Origin: Linanthus parryae
Lineage: Eukaryota; Streptophyta; Magnoliopsida; Ericales; Polemoniaceae
Length of the DNA stretch: 64,000 nucleotides
Reading direction: 5' to 3'
Assembly: GCA_023055425.1 (NCBI GenBank)
Contig: JALGPY010000002.1
Location: 134,622,427-134,686,426, forward strand
The translations under genes were made by a program, and so were the position numbers. The notes under the pieces were generated by a model that was given only the letters and a program-made list of their open reading frames with translations, ran no database searches and had not been told where the DNA came from. Shown here in pieces: positions 22,084-37,110 of the stretch. Every line of letters starts with the position of its first letter. Position 1 is the stretch's first letter.

Positions 22084-23490
22084 TTTTGGGTTTTAATGTA
22101 GGTAACGCAGTGGAATAACAAATTTCCTACTCAAAGCCCACCAAGGATCACAGGAAGAGAAAATCAAAACATGATAAGAGCATGGAAGATGTGTACCTTT
22201 TGGTTTGGGAGATCACACGAAGAATAGTGTCTTCGTCTCTACGCTTGATCCATGCCTATAGTTGAGATCTAGATATTCCTTATCCTAGTTCTTGCTTGGA
22301 CCGGAGGAAGAGGAAGAAGAACACACAACGAAAAACAAAGAGAGGGTTCGACCTCTCTTTGTGGCCGACGGGAAGGGGCGGACGGGCTTCGGCCTCCTTG
22401 TTGTCTTGCTCTATCTCTTGCTTTCTCTCCCACTCAATTATCTTATGAGCATTAGTTGTGGGAAGGAAGCTAGGAGCATCCTTTATATAGTCCAAAAACT
22501 CCTTTTTAACTACATAAAGGCCCTTCCTAATCCTACATGAAATTGTATTAGTCCCTTCCTTGCATATTAGTCCTACTAAGTTTTCAAGGTGTTGCAAAGT
22601 GATCATTCTAATTAATTAATCGTATTAATTAATTTCAAAACCTAGTTTAACCCTATTAGGCGTGTGACCCCATAGGTTCTACTTAGTTGGTAGTAACTAA
22701 TTACTAACATGAAGCGGCGTCTAGCAACATATCCATCCCACCCAACTAATGGAAATAAGTCAGTGATCCCGACAAACCTAGTTCCCAATATCACATATTT
22801 CATTATCCCATTGTATCCATGTCTGGATTGGGCACCAGACATAAATAGTCACACTCGTATATCCAATCCATAGTTTCTCGATCTTGGGAATGTGCTTATG
22901 CAAGCAGATAACATCAATATCTCCATATTCATTTATCTGAGTCTGGCCAGACATTCAATAAGCACCATCCCTCGAGTGGCCATGGATATTTGATCCCATT
23001 ATGTGGGAGGGACAAATCCTCTCTGCATCACTACGATCTCTAAGCTGGCTTCCTATCATGCCCGATAGCTATCTTCATAGTTGCCCGGTTAAGGCGCAAC
23101 GTTGGATAACATCAAAGTAAGATTTTTCCACAACTAGAATATCTAGTGACTTCAATTCTAAGGATTACAATATAATTTGCACTACGAGAAGCGATTGCGA
23201 CTTTAACATAATCTAATGTATCCTTCTCGTCGTGGCTCAACCAGTATGCCATTACTCCTAATGCATACCCATGTGTTAGACTTGATATTTCCATATCAAT
23301 CTATACACATACTGGGCTATATTGATTGTCATATTAACCAATATAATGGACTAGAGATATTTAAGATAAACAACACATTGTATCTAAGGACTTCATTATA
23401 TTAAATATCACAATAATTAATAAATGAATATTCTAGCCAAAACAACGTTCATACTAAATATACATTGCCTCTAGGGCACCTAATTCAACA
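22084..23490 (-). repeat. LTR of Copia E (5' LTR in element orientation)
   Basis: A 1407-bp copy of 15091-16508. Its inner terminus reads TTTTGGG where the outer copy has TGTTGGG, a point change of the terminal dinucleotide. The outer end AATTCAACA is followed by the second GAAAG duplication. ORFs at 22280-22606 and 22642-22842 are homologous to those in the other LTR and are not genes. Confidence 0.92.
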
Positions 23491-24261
23491 GAAAGAAGTT
23501 CAAATACTTATCACAACATCCTAAAGAGAAAATTATCTCAGATCCAACAACTGAAATACAGACAAGAGGGTAGCTAAAGAATCTTTTATGCATTTAGTCT
23601 TTCGTATCTCTTATTGAGCCTTAAAATGCAAAGGAGGCACTAGAAGATGCAGATTGGATCATTGAAATGCACAATGAGCTAAATGAGTTTGAGAGGAACA
23701 AGGTTTGGAACTTGGACCAAAGAATAAATATGTTATTAGAACCAGATGGGATTCAGAAACAAACTTGATGAAAATGGCAAAGTTGTGAGGAACGAAGCCA
23801 GACTTGTGGCACAGAGATATAATCAAGAGAAAGGAATTGATTATAAGGAGACATTTGCTCCTTTTTCCAGGTTAGAAGCTATCAGAATACTTCTTGCATT
23901 TGCATCCCATAAATATATAAAGCTTTTATCAAATGGATGTTAAATGTGCTTTCTTGAATGGATATTTACAAGAAGAAGTTTTGTTGCACAACCACCTGAT
24001 TTTGAAGATGATAACTTTCCTGATCATGTTTACAAACTAGACAGAGCTCTTTATGGTTTAAAGCAAGCTCCAAGGGCTTGGTATAACAAACTCTCAAAGT
24101 TTTTACTTGACAATGGTTTTAAGAGAGGTCTGGTAGACAAAACTCTTTTTATTAAGAATCATGAAAAGGATTTATTAGTAGTACAGATTTATGTTGATGA
24201 CATATTATTTGGTTCTACTAATGATGCTCTTTCAAAAGAGTTTTCAAGTCTAATGTGCAGG
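23491..24261 (+). pseudogene. Sirevirus A reverse transcriptase, first part
   Basis: After the GAAAG duplication the frame resumes with a linker (QHPKEKIISDP, then TEIQTRG) and RT begins near 23625 (NAKEALEDADW). RLVAQRYNQEKGIDYKETFA lies at about 23790-23850, YGLKQAPRAWY near 24052-24085, and an intact catalytic IYVDDILFGSTN near 24187-24220. A frameshift separates 23746-23943 from 23944-24261. The frame stops at the GCAGG target of element D and resumes at 29424. Confidence 0.92.
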
Positions 24262-26016
<1,755 letters not shown>

Positions 26017-26031
26017 GGTGGTATCAGAGAA
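26017..26031 (+). other. Primer-binding site of element D
   Basis: GGTGGTATCAGAGAA directly follows the LTR. TGGTATCAGAG matches the initiator-Met primer site for eleven bases, and the next position differs (A for C). Confidence 0.85.
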
Positions 26032-26407
26032 ATTCTTTCCAACAAGGGAATTAAAACCTGTAGGGTAACCTAAAATGAACATAGGGCAAGATAAAATACT
26101 GAAAATCCGGGTATTTGGGGAATTCTTGGTTACTTTCTCTTGCTTGACAAGTTACTATGTGCTATTTGATTTTATGCTGTTTCGTGTTGAGATCCTAGTA
26201 CCAATACGGTATATGGTTATGAAACCGTACATCAAGTATCTCTTATGTGTGGCTTCTTCTGTGTATCTCGCTGAGATATTGTTTGACTAGTTGGTATGGA
26301 GTGCTTATTAGTTGTGACCTTTCATTTGTGTAAGTACGTGTGTGGCGGTAAGAGATCTCTTAGGGTACGTAATGTCCAGGAGTACCGATACGTATTGAAA
26401 GTAACAA

Positions 26408-27500
26408 ATGGAAGGAGAAGAAGCCCTAAACCCACAAGTGGCTCAGTTGATCGGTCATACATATCAGTTTGTTCAGACAATGAACAACAACAACCAGAAC
26501 AACAATAACAATGTTTTTGTTAAACAAGAACCTGATTGGGCTGAAAAGATAGCTCATCGGAACCCAAGTTGCTTCTTTGGGCAAGAAGATCCCGTGTTGC
26601 TTGAGAATTGGATTAGGGAATTCGTTAAGATTTTCCAGGACATGGAATGCCCGGAAGCTAGAAAGGTTAAGGAGGCAGCATTTTACTTTAAGGGAAAAGA
26701 TGAAAACTGGTGGACTTCCAATCGAGCAAGGTTCATGGCTCAAGAAGATTTTAACTGGGAGGCACTGAAGACTGCAATGAGAATTTCCTTTTATCCGGAG
26801 CATGTTAAGGAGCATAAGTACCCGGAGTTCATTGCACTAAATCAAGGAAACGATTCGGGGACTAACTACTACGACAAGTTCGTGGAGTTAGCTCGTTTCG
26901 CAGAAGACACAGTGCCTACTGAAAAGGCTTGGTCACTCGTTTCATAGGAGGTTTGAAGCTTGAAATCCAGAGGACCATGCTCACCAGAACCTATGACACG
27001 CTGCCTGACGCCTATGGAATAGCTACAAACATCTGGAGAGTCGACCAGGTGATGACAAAACAACTAAGGAAGAGAAAAGCAGAAGGCCTAGAGGATGATA
27101 ATCATTGCCAAGGAAGGAGCAACCAAGGGGCGAATAAGCGTTTTAATGGGAGAGAAAGTCACCATCAGAACCATGGAAATGGCAGCAACAAGTACAAAGC
27201 CAGCTGCAAGAGGTGTGGTTGCAATCATCGTGGATACACTTGCGACGGAACACCCATAATTTGTAGGTACTGCGGCATCCAAGGCCACATTTTTAACGAC
27301 TGCCGAAAAAGGATGTATGCTGAGGATCAACAAGCCAACACCGGAGAATACAATCAGAGGAATGCCCAGAACAATGGCGAAACTTCCAAGGGAACCGAAA
27401 GAATAATCAGGATAGAGGAAATCAGTTTCGCAACAATAACAATGGAAACAATAGAGACATGAATGGAGGGAACGCCTCTCAGGGAAACGACCAGAGGCCA
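26408..27500 (+). pseudogene. Element D gag (Ty3/gypsy capsid and nucleocapsid)
   Basis: The ATG at 26408 gives a product with an N-terminal Asn-rich stretch, then the retrotransposon gag domain (PVLLENWIREFVKIFQDME, EAAFYFKGKDENWW, and FYPEHVKEHKYPEF; about residues 55-160). A single frameshift near 26938 moves the frame to TRFIGGLKLEIQ, still gag. Two zinc knuckles follow: CKRCGCNHRGYTC (about 27208-27246) and CRYCGIQGHIFNDC (about 27262-27303). The end (RVFMLNKTEAQA, about 27507-27545) resembles the start of the gypsy protease region, and nothing of pol follows. Gag could in principle be supplied to a particle, but the frameshift breaks it. Confidence 0.92.
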
Positions 27501-27519
27501 CCTGGAAGAGTTTTTATGT

Positions 27520-27664
27520 TGAATAAAACGGAGGCACAAGCACTGAACAATACAAAAGGTAAGCATTCTGACCTTAATCTATGTGCGTCTCATTTAGGAA
27601 ACCACTGGGACCCTAGAAACCCGTCCAAGCTTCGAGGACGAAGCCTAATCTAAGGGGGGGGGGA
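27520..27664 (+). other. 3' tail and polypurine tract of element D
   Basis: After the truncated protease start comes a CAAGCTTCGAGGACGAAGCC block and then TAAGGGGGGGGGGA directly before the 3' LTR. The same block and tract are present in C (7054-7104) and, on the minus strand, in K (about 49355-49385), which links the three elements. Confidence 0.88.
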
Positions 27665-29418
<1,754 letters not shown>

Positions 29419-29423
29419 GCAGG

Positions 29424-30301
29424 GAGTTCAAAATGAGTTTGATGGGAGAACTCAATTTCTTTCTTGGACGTCATGTTAATCTAATGAAGAAAGGAATATT
29501 TGTACATCAAGGCAAATATACCAAAGACTTGTTACACTAGTATAACATGTCTCTGTCCAAGGCAATTAAGAATCAAATGAGTTCATATATGCCTTAGACA
29601 AGCACACAAGTGGTAAGAGTGTGAATCAAAAAGAATATAGAGCTATGATTGGTTCTCTTTTATATCTAACTGCTAGTAGACCAGACATTATGTTTAGTGT
29701 ATGTATGTGTGCAAGGTTTCAAGCAGATCCTAAGGAAAGTCACTTGACTGATGTTAAGAGGATTTTCAGATATTTGAATGGAACTAAAGACTTGAGGCTT
29801 TGGTATCCAAGAATAACTAATTTTATGTTAAGTGGTTATTCAGATGCAGACTTTATAGGTTACAAAGTGGATAGAAAGAGTAATTCTGGATGCTGTTATT
29901 TTCTTGGTTCATAGTTTATCTGTTGGCATTCAAAGCAAATTTCAGTAGCCTTGTCAACTGCAGAAGCTGAATACATTGCAGCTGGTGTTTGTCGTTCTCA
30001 GGTGCTTTGGATTGCTCAACAATTAAGGGATATTCGATATGATTTCAAGATTGTTCCTATTAACTTCGATAATACAAGTGCCATTTCAATATCAAAGAAT
30101 CCAGGGCAGCATTCAAGAAATAAGCATATAGATATGAGACATCTTTTTATAAGGGATCATGCTGAGAAAGGTGATGTATCTTTATCTTTTGTTTCAACCT
30201 CTATGAAGGTAGCTGATATTTTCACTAAATCTCTACCAGATGAAAGGTTTGCAATCCTAAGGCTTGAATTGGGCGTGCTAAACAAGGATGCATTGGTTTA
30301 G
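29424..30301 (+). pseudogene. Sirevirus A RT end and RNase H
   Basis: The RT frame resumes after D with EFKMSLMGELNFFLGRHV. A frameshift and stops follow near 29540-29620. RNase H has ASRPDIMFSVCMCARFQ, DVKRIFRYLNGT, GYSDADFIGYKVDRKS (first metal Asp), one in-frame stop at about 29912, then ALSTAEAEYIAAG, DNTSAISISKNP and NKHIDMRHLFIRDH. The stop after KDALV is followed at once by GGGGGAG. RNase H would remove the RNA strand during reverse transcription; this copy is broken. Confidence 0.92.
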
Positions 30302-30738
30302 GGGGAGTATTAGTTCTTACTTGTGTTATGTGTGAAAATATCAAAGCCTTGAGATCATACTTTCTTAAGCCTTGAAAGTATGCTTCAAAGCTTTGAAGTT
30401 TTCTAGCAGTCTTCAAATTCTCAAAGCATTGAGCCACTGTTTCAAAGGTTGAGCAATCTGATGTGTTATATTATTTAAAAAGTGGATCTTCAAATACTTT
30501 GATATCTTTTTAGATAATTGCAGAATATTCGATATGTTCAGAGGATTTTGACTAAATATCCCAAAAATATCTCAACCAAATCTTTTTAAATCAATTTTTC
30601 AGGCAGTCCTTTTTTATTCCAACTCTTGTACCTACTTAAGCCAGCTTCAGGGCTTATTTTTCTCAATCTTCACCTCTTTCTCTCCGTCTCTATCTCTCTC
30701 TCAATTTCATTCCCTTACCTTCTGAAACCCTAAACCCA
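30302..30738 (+). other. Spacer between RNase H and envelope-like ORF in Sirevirus A
   Basis: No coding sequence. It begins with a GGGGGAG purine run and contains three palindromic motifs (TCAAAGCCTTGAGA near 30342, CTTCAAAGCTTTGAAG near 30375, CTCAAAGCATTGAG near 30419) and a pyrimidine-rich stretch ending shortly before the ATG at 30739. A spliced subgenomic RNA could use the CT-rich region, which is inference only. Confidence 0.65.
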
Positions 30739-32622
30739 ATGGAGCACAAATATGAGAGGATTAAGCAGCAAGGTCAGAGTTCTGGTAAGAGGATGAAGAG
30801 TAAGGCTAGCAGAAAGATCACTGATCAAGGATCAGATTCAGAAACTACAGTCATCATTCAAGAGGCCTCCCTTCCTTCAAAGAAGATCAAGAAGAGAAAA
30901 GCAGTTCAAAAAGAGGTTCAAGAAGATGGATCTGAATCTGAGTCTGAGAAATAAGAGGTTGTGGAAGACAAGGAGCAGAAGGGTAAAGAAAAAGAATATC
31001 AGTTAAGCAAGAAGAAAGAGTCTAGTGGAGTGAAGAAAACAAGTGAGAAGAAGGATATTCCATCTTCAAAAGAAAAGAAGTCATAATAAGAGAAGAAGGA
31101 TCCACCATCAGAGAAGAAGAGAGTTAAGAACAGTGATATGAACACCAATAAAGCTGATATATATGGTAAGTACTTGTTTCGTAAACCTTGGTTCATTAAC
31201 TACGAGGTTGAAAATGTTTGGATGGATGGTTATGCTTCTTCAAAGACAGATTTTTGTAGTTTTATGAGTGATGAGTTGTTGGAGAAATTAAACATAAACT
31301 ACATTAAGAGTTTGAGAGATTTTCCTATTGGAATGATGTTGAATACACCTTCTCAGTCTTATCCTAGATTGACTAGGTTGTTTCTCTGAACTTTCTTCAA
31401 GGGATAGATGACAATGAGAGTTATGTTTTAACTTCAAAAAATGCTGGAATTGATATAAGGCTAGATCATAGGGTTCTCTCCAAAGTTTTTGGCATTCCTA
31501 AGAACTATAAGATTCATGAGCATCCTGAGAGAAACGAATGTTTGGAGAAGGCAAGATCTCTGTTTTTCTTGGAGGGAACACCAACTGGACCCAAGCAGTT
31601 AACACATTCAGTGTTGAACTGTGAATTCAAAAGTATTTTCTCAATCATCACGAGGTGTGTAGTTCCCATAGAGCATTCCAAAGAGTTGGTTACAGACAAA
31701 GTATTGATTTTCATGTATCCAATTTGTCAAGGCTTTGAGATTGACCTGCCTACTGTGATCATGGAACATATGGTGTATTGTGGGACTAGAACCAAGAATC
31801 ACTCACTGACTTATGCTAATCTGTTTCCTTTGTTCATTAAACTCTTTGGAGTTTCTTTGAAAAACGAGGAGAAGATTACAGTGGTTTTGGGTTGGTGGAT
31901 GAAGCTTCACCTCAAAGGATTGGTGTATTCCAGAATAGTAAAGGCAAGTGGAAGTTTTATTCTGAGTTGTCAGAAAAGGAATTAAAAGAGAGTATATCAA
32001 ACCTACAGCATCAAAGTCTTCTGGTATTGTGGATTTTTCTCAGGTTCTTGATAGAGTTGAAGTACTGGGGAATGGTGTTGAAGATCTTAGACAAAGTCTT
32101 TTTTATTTGTCTACTGATTTTGTGAAGTTCAAGGGTTTGGTGAACTCAAAGTTAGCTGTGATCATCAAAGGTTTGAACATAGAAATGATTCCATCTTCAG
32201 AAAGCAGAGACACTAGCATTGATTTAGATAAGATTCTTGGGAAAGCTTTAAAGAAGCAAAAGAAAAAGAAAAATGTACCAATAGTTCTTACATCAAAGGA
32301 CTTATTTGAACAGTCTGATGAAGAAGATGGTGATGAGCAAGCTGGTTATGAGGAAGCTGATAAGGAAGCAGGAAATGAAGAAAATGCTGAAGAAGGAACA
32401 TAGAAGGATACTTCTACAGTTGAGGAGGTGATTGCTTAAGTGATTGCTGATGTAGAAGCTTAAAATGTGAAGGAACAAGTTGAACAGATGGAAGAACAAG
32501 CTGATGCTGGAGAGAAATCAGAAGATGAAACTGCTGAAGAAGTAAAAGCTGAGACTGAGTAAAAAGTTAAAGAAGAAGCTAAAGGTGGAAAGTAGATAAC
32601 CAAGAAAGGTGCGAAAGCTTGA
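30739..32622 (+). pseudogene. Sirevirus A envelope-like ORF, broken
   Basis: An extra ORF downstream of pol is a hallmark of the Sirevirus lineage. The ATG at 30739 opens a highly charged Lys/Glu/Ser region with stops near 30952 and 31084. A more conserved central block follows (YLFRKPWFINYEVENVWMDG at about 31160-31220, frameshift near 31389, ERNECLEKARSLFFLEGTP near 31530, FPLFIKLFGVSL near 31828). After further frameshifts the C-terminal part is acidic and Glu-rich with several stops to about 32622. No clear signal peptide or fusion-type membrane segment is visible. The role in these elements is unproven. Sirevirus J keeps only the acidic tail (51272-51400). Confidence 0.8.
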
Positions 32623-32929
32623 AGACATTCTTTTTCTAGAACTTTCTATCTTTTCTTCTTTATTTTCTGCGACCTAAAGTTTTAATTTTTTGGTTTTAAA
32701 CAACTCTGAACATGATCCTACATTTCTTCTACTTCTTCGATGAAAGTCGAAAAGGGGGAGAAGTATGGATGTTGTAGGATGTGGTTGATGTTTTTATGCT
32801 ATCAGTTCTTTTTAGATATGTGTGCTGTGTTTGTTTTGATGAGTATGTGATATATTTATCCTGTTAAGTTTTAATGGTGACTTTGAGTGAGAGGAAATTA
32901 TAGAAAGCATCCTATTTTTTTGTCGAGAT
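32623..32929 (+). other. 3' untranslated region of Sirevirus A with polypurine tract
   Basis: GAAAAGGGGGAGAAG near 32749-32763 is a strong polypurine tract following GATGAAAGTC; J has the same block (GTGAAAGTCAAAAAGGGGGAG on the minus strand near 51118-51140). It lies about 170 bases before the LTR. The bases immediately before the LTR (GTCGAGAT) are only weakly purine-rich, whereas J has AGAGGGAGAT, so the proximal primer tract in A looks decayed. Confidence 0.7.
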
Positions 32930-34506
32930 TGATAGTTCAAGCTTATTAAATGTGTTGACAAACTCAAGGGGGGGGGGGGGGTGATCTTTGATGATGAAAG
33001 CCAAAACTATCAGAACTGTTATAAGTCTCAAAGCTTCAAAGCTTTGAGATATTGTTTCCTTGTATTGATTGTCTGAATTTCTTAATAGTTTCAGTGTTTG
33101 CAGGCTTGAAGATTTGATTTAATGGTGATTCAATCATTTATTATTGTCTTTAACTAATATTTTAAGCTAATTCTATGGATTGAACTAGTTTTGCATATTG
33201 CAGGTTTCATTGTATGAACTGATGATCAAAGCTCCAAAGCGTTGAGATTTAGTCAAAGCTCCAAAGCTTTGAGATTGCCTGTGATCATAACTGATCAACT
33301 GTTTTCTGTGTTCAGGATGGATATGATGGATTCAAGAATCAGTTATAATAGACAATTATGATCAACTGTTTTCTGTGTTCAGGATGGATATGATTGACCA
33401 AAGCTTTGAGATTTAGTCAAAGCTCGAAAGCTTCTCACTATGATATCTATCTTATCTTGCAATTATATTCACATGTGACTAGTTATAATAGGCAAAATCA
33501 GTTAGGGTTTTTTTTGCAGGAACTGACTGTCTAATAGATCAGATATTTTGTGACTAGTTTGTCTAGATTATGTTTTATCATTTTTGCTGAGATTGTGCAG
33601 AACTGTTGGTCGTTCAAACATCCATAATTTAATTCAAAAGCTATTCAAACATAGCTGTTGAAAGAAGCATCTCATGGAGAGGATTTATAGGAATTCAGTT
33701 CCTAAAATCTCTCTAAACTGTTGCAGGTTGTTGATATAAGGTGAGTTTGAATTTAAAAATGAGAGACACTTAGAGACAGGCTGATCAACGTGGGTTTTGA
33801 AGAGAGTTACAAACAGGAGAGATCAAGTTACACAACTCATCAAACAATCAGGCCAATCAACAATGCAGGGATTGAAGATCATTCATCAAATCTCAAGAAC
33901 TCTTCCAGGCTTCCTTAGCTTATTCTTTCTGAGTTCTTCTACTTATACTGAATTGTTTTATTCATTCTATCTTTCTAAAACCTCACAGAACATATAAGTT
34001 TGGTTGTTCAAGTGAACAACAAGAGCTTATTATTGTTTCAACAGATTGTAGCTGGTAACTAGATAGGTTAGGAAACACAAGCTGTATAATTGTAAGGTAG
34101 CTCACTTACGCTTGAGATCTAGGGCTAGATCTGGGTGATTAATAAGAAGTTGTGTTGAAATCCTGGAGGGATCAGATCCCTCAGGCTGAGACTAGGTCCA
34201 TTGTGACTGAACTCTGTAAAAATCCCTATGTTGTTGTTATTTATTTTGATTAATTTTCGTTACAGTTAAGAACAGGCAGCTCCAAAGATTTGGAGGATTT
34301 ACAATCTCAAAGCTTTGAAGCTTCTGTGAGCAGCACTTATACCTCTAGCATCTCAAATCTTTTCAAAGCTTTGAGATATCAACTACACATCTACTTAAAG
34401 TTTCAGAAGAATGTTTTTGAGAAAAATTTCCCATACTCTATTCAACCCCTCCCCCCCCCCTCTAGAGTATTTGATCCTGTTTATTTACATACATTACAAA
34501 CTTTCA
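32930..34506 (+). repeat. 3' LTR of Sirevirus A
   Basis: A 1577-bp copy of 1828-3229, longer by about 175 bp. It holds a G run of about 15 (32967-32981) where the 5' copy has GGGGGAG, a local duplication near 33285-33400, a C-rich run (34445-34461), and extra palindromes near 34303 and 34365. It ends TTTCA, followed by TAGAT. The Sirevirus landmark CTATTCAACCCC..TCTAGAG before the LTR end is present. Confidence 0.92.
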
Positions 34507-34511
34507 TAGAT

Positions 34512-35150
34512 GAATCTGGGTGGGATTATGTATGAATTGGGAAAAGTGGTTCACGGAAAAAGTTATATCCGGGAGGCTCAAACTTAGATACTGTAAAGGG
34601 TGAAGGAGCTTTCGCTAAAAAGTAGCATCAGAGTAGTTCTCCTTGGTCAATATCGTACTTAATGCTGCCGGGAAGGGGGTGGTACAAATTGCAAGAGGAC
34701 ATTTTAAAACGCTTAGGTAATTCCAAAACGAACTTCTCTTAGTTAATAATAATGGCGTGACAAGATATAATGATTTGTAGCCCAAGGAAATATGTGAGAG
34801 GACGTAAATCGGTCATCTCAAATTCAGTGCCTAATTGGGAAATAAAAGAAGAAACATAGGGAAGCTTATTCCCAGTGATTATAATTTCATTCACATATAA
34901 CATATAAACGGTAAGTTTATTGTTGTTATGCCGGACAAATAGGAAGGAATCAGTATAGGGTGCCACAAACCCTAAACAATAAATATGATACGAATCGCTC
35001 AAACCAAGCACGAGCTTCTTGTTTGAGGCTATATATCGAATTGTGAATACGACACACATGTTTTGGAAACTTAGGATCAATCAGACCAGTAGGTTGTTTC
35101 ATGTAGAATGTTTGCGGAAAAAACCATGTAAAAAGGCATTTTACATGTTT
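34512..35150 (-). pseudogene. Copia RT fragment (element F, upstream part)
   Basis: On the minus strand, a truncated RT begins near 35150 and reads LIDPKFPKHVCRIHNSIYSL and ARAWFERF, then after a frameshift SFLFVRHNNNKLTVYMLYVN with the active site mutated from YVDD to YVNE, and TDLRPLTYFLGLQI. Further on comes [15 protein letters not shown]. The last codons join in frame to SGDKCALRYLQGT at 1822 when Sirevirus A is removed. The RT start, integrase and gag of F are missing, and from 35151 upward no copia sequence is seen. Confidence 0.88.
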
Positions 35151-35329
35151 ATATAGTCAGGCCCAAAATGTTCAAGTTGGCCCAAGGTTGAATCCCATCA
35201 TCAATAACTTATACAATGCCCAATTCTTATTCCAGTTATGTTGTTTTTAGCCCATCCCTATAAGGGCTTTTTTCACATTTAATTGTTGCAACGACCAAGG
35301 ATGAGAAATCCTAACTTTCAGCAGACAAT

Positions 35330-37110
35330 AGAGGAGATCATGATTAATATCAACACCTCCATGGACATCTCACATGCAAGGAATCTTAACCCCCATGCAT
35401 CTTAATGTCATCAAGATCCTCCTGCTCATCATGCGAGGTTGGAATGTTGTACCTACTTGTAGAAGTGTTGCTCTCGGTAGCTTGAAATCCCCATATCATG
35501 AAATGACTCAATTGAACATGAAGGAAGAGTGGACTTGGTGCTACACTTACTGGGATTATTGAAGTTTCACCCCCTGCTAGAGGGGGAGGACCAGCACTTT
35601 AATGTCCAGTCCTTAATGGTCGGATCACAATGTTACCGAATATCTCCTCCACCAAGTCAGTTGGGGCAGAAAGGTTATGTTAACATTGGCACCATGCTCC
35701 CCAGAGTGAAGATTTCGCTCTTGATAAGATGCAGCATAGTCCGTTCATGCAGGCGCAGCCTCTTGGACGGTTTGATAATGAGAGATAGCAGCATTTTCTT
35801 CAGGAGCTGGCCCATCCAAGGTTGCTTCCGGAGCAGCAGTCCTTGGGACAGTTTGATCATGAGAACTGGTCACAATCTCTGCAAGAGCACTCACGGAAGG
35901 CTCCAAATCTGGAACACTTGAAACAACCTGACTTTGAGAACCATCCTCAATTTCTTCCCGAGAGATCGAGGCTCTACACGCGCTACGTCCAAAACATTCT
36001 GGTTTTGGGGACCAGCGGCATTATCCTCAGAGTTTGTCGCATTAGTCTCTGCAGGCAGATCCTCAACCATATGATCTCGGATTTCCTTATTAGTTTCCCC
36101 TCACTAGCATCATCCATAGCTCGCACATGTACAGAAACATAGATGAGGAAAATTATTCTATCTTTGAACAGAAAAGATAGGAAAATGTATAATTTTACCT
36201 TCCACTAGTGGATCCTCTGTGAATGAGTCAGCCATGTGCATGTCCTAATCCCGGGGATCCGTATCATGATAATCTATTTCGACAACATTGTTTGAATCTA
36301 AAAAAGCGCAAGATATTTCCTTTGTCTCAGAGGGATGAGATCTTGATCACTCTTAGTGTCTTCATCAATGTTGATATGAAGACTTCTTGGCTACATTGCG
36401 CTACCCTCTGTAACAAAAATCAAACGTTTTCAGCTTCCCTTTTCAATCATGTCATATGGAGACAAGGGGTGAGACAACACTTGCAGCTTATCAGGCTCAC
36501 ATGCGTGAGATTCATCTCTTGCAAATGTCACAGGATGGCATAGGTTTGTTACTGAGCCGATCTCTACAGAAGGAAAATTAGAAGAATAACTAGATGCCCA
36601 AAGTATGAGGTTGCTTTGATCTAACATGCTCACCTTTGTAGCTCTTCTCGCAACACCTTTAACAAGAAGACATGAGTAAGAAATCACATTGTGGTCACCC
36701 CCTAAAGGGAATTACTTTTTACCAAAAGGTTTGACTCTTTGGTCAACTAACCACTTACGAAATCCGCAGAAGATGTTCCATAGCAAGGGTTCCAAAGAAG
36801 ATATCATAATTAGTTATAGAAAATATGAATAGCTCACCTTCATCATCATCGCTAACAATGTCCCTTAGAGTTAGGTGCACATTTTCCAGCTCTTGGTCTT
36901 TCTCGCGCTCTGGTTGTTCTCGCAGGCTTTTCTCCTTGTCTTGAGAAATGTCTCTTTCTTCGTGCAGCCAGTTTCGTACATCTTCTTCCTACTTTCGCGC
37001 TTGTTCCTCAATAGCATTCCTTTGGGTAATTTAAGACTTTTCTTCTGGCACATTCAGCTCCAAGTTAGAAAGATTCTGGCCAAACGCAATGGAATTCAAG
37101 TGTTCTAAAA
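35330..37110 (-). pseudogene. Decayed intron-containing coding segment, unidentified
   Basis: Coding-like minus-strand blocks with intron-type borders. Block 1 (about 37110-36838) is charged and coil-like (EEDVRNWLHEERDISQDKE, LRDIVSDDDE) with two in-frame stops, and ends at a GAAG|GTGAGC donor. A small block ends at an AAAG|GTGAGC donor at 36634. Block 3 starts after TTGTTACAG| at about 36411 and ends at a GGAAG|GTAAAA donor at 36199 (LDSNNVVEIDYHDTDPRD). Block 4 (about 36120-35500) is acidic and Ser/Ala-rich (SSVPDLEPSVSALAEIVTSS, APEATLDGPAPEENAAISHY) with one frameshift and one stop. No known domain is recognised. It could be a relict cellular gene or a gene fragment captured by a transposon. 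Confidence 0.55.

Larger units (their letters stand above)
15091..23490 (-). mobile_element. Ty1/copia element E, structurally complete, inserted between INT and RT of Sirevirus A
   Basis: Length 8400 bp, flanked by GAAAG (15086-15090 and 23491-23495). LTRs lie at 15091-16508 and 22084-23490, with a purine tract next to the first and a Met-type primer site next to the second, both in minus orientation. Minus-strand order is gag, PR, INT, RT, RNase H, the normal copia order. It is the least rearranged copy of its family here and serves as reference for B and L, but stops and frameshifts make it inactive. The gag style (GTNFLDWYRN..LKQEKK) suggests the Tork/TAR/Angela side of copia; the lineage is not certain. 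Confidence 0.93.

Noticed and set aside
36223..36687. Opposing ORFs of 106 and 85 codons
   Set aside because: The plus-strand frame has no domain, and intron-type borders on the minus strand explain the region better.
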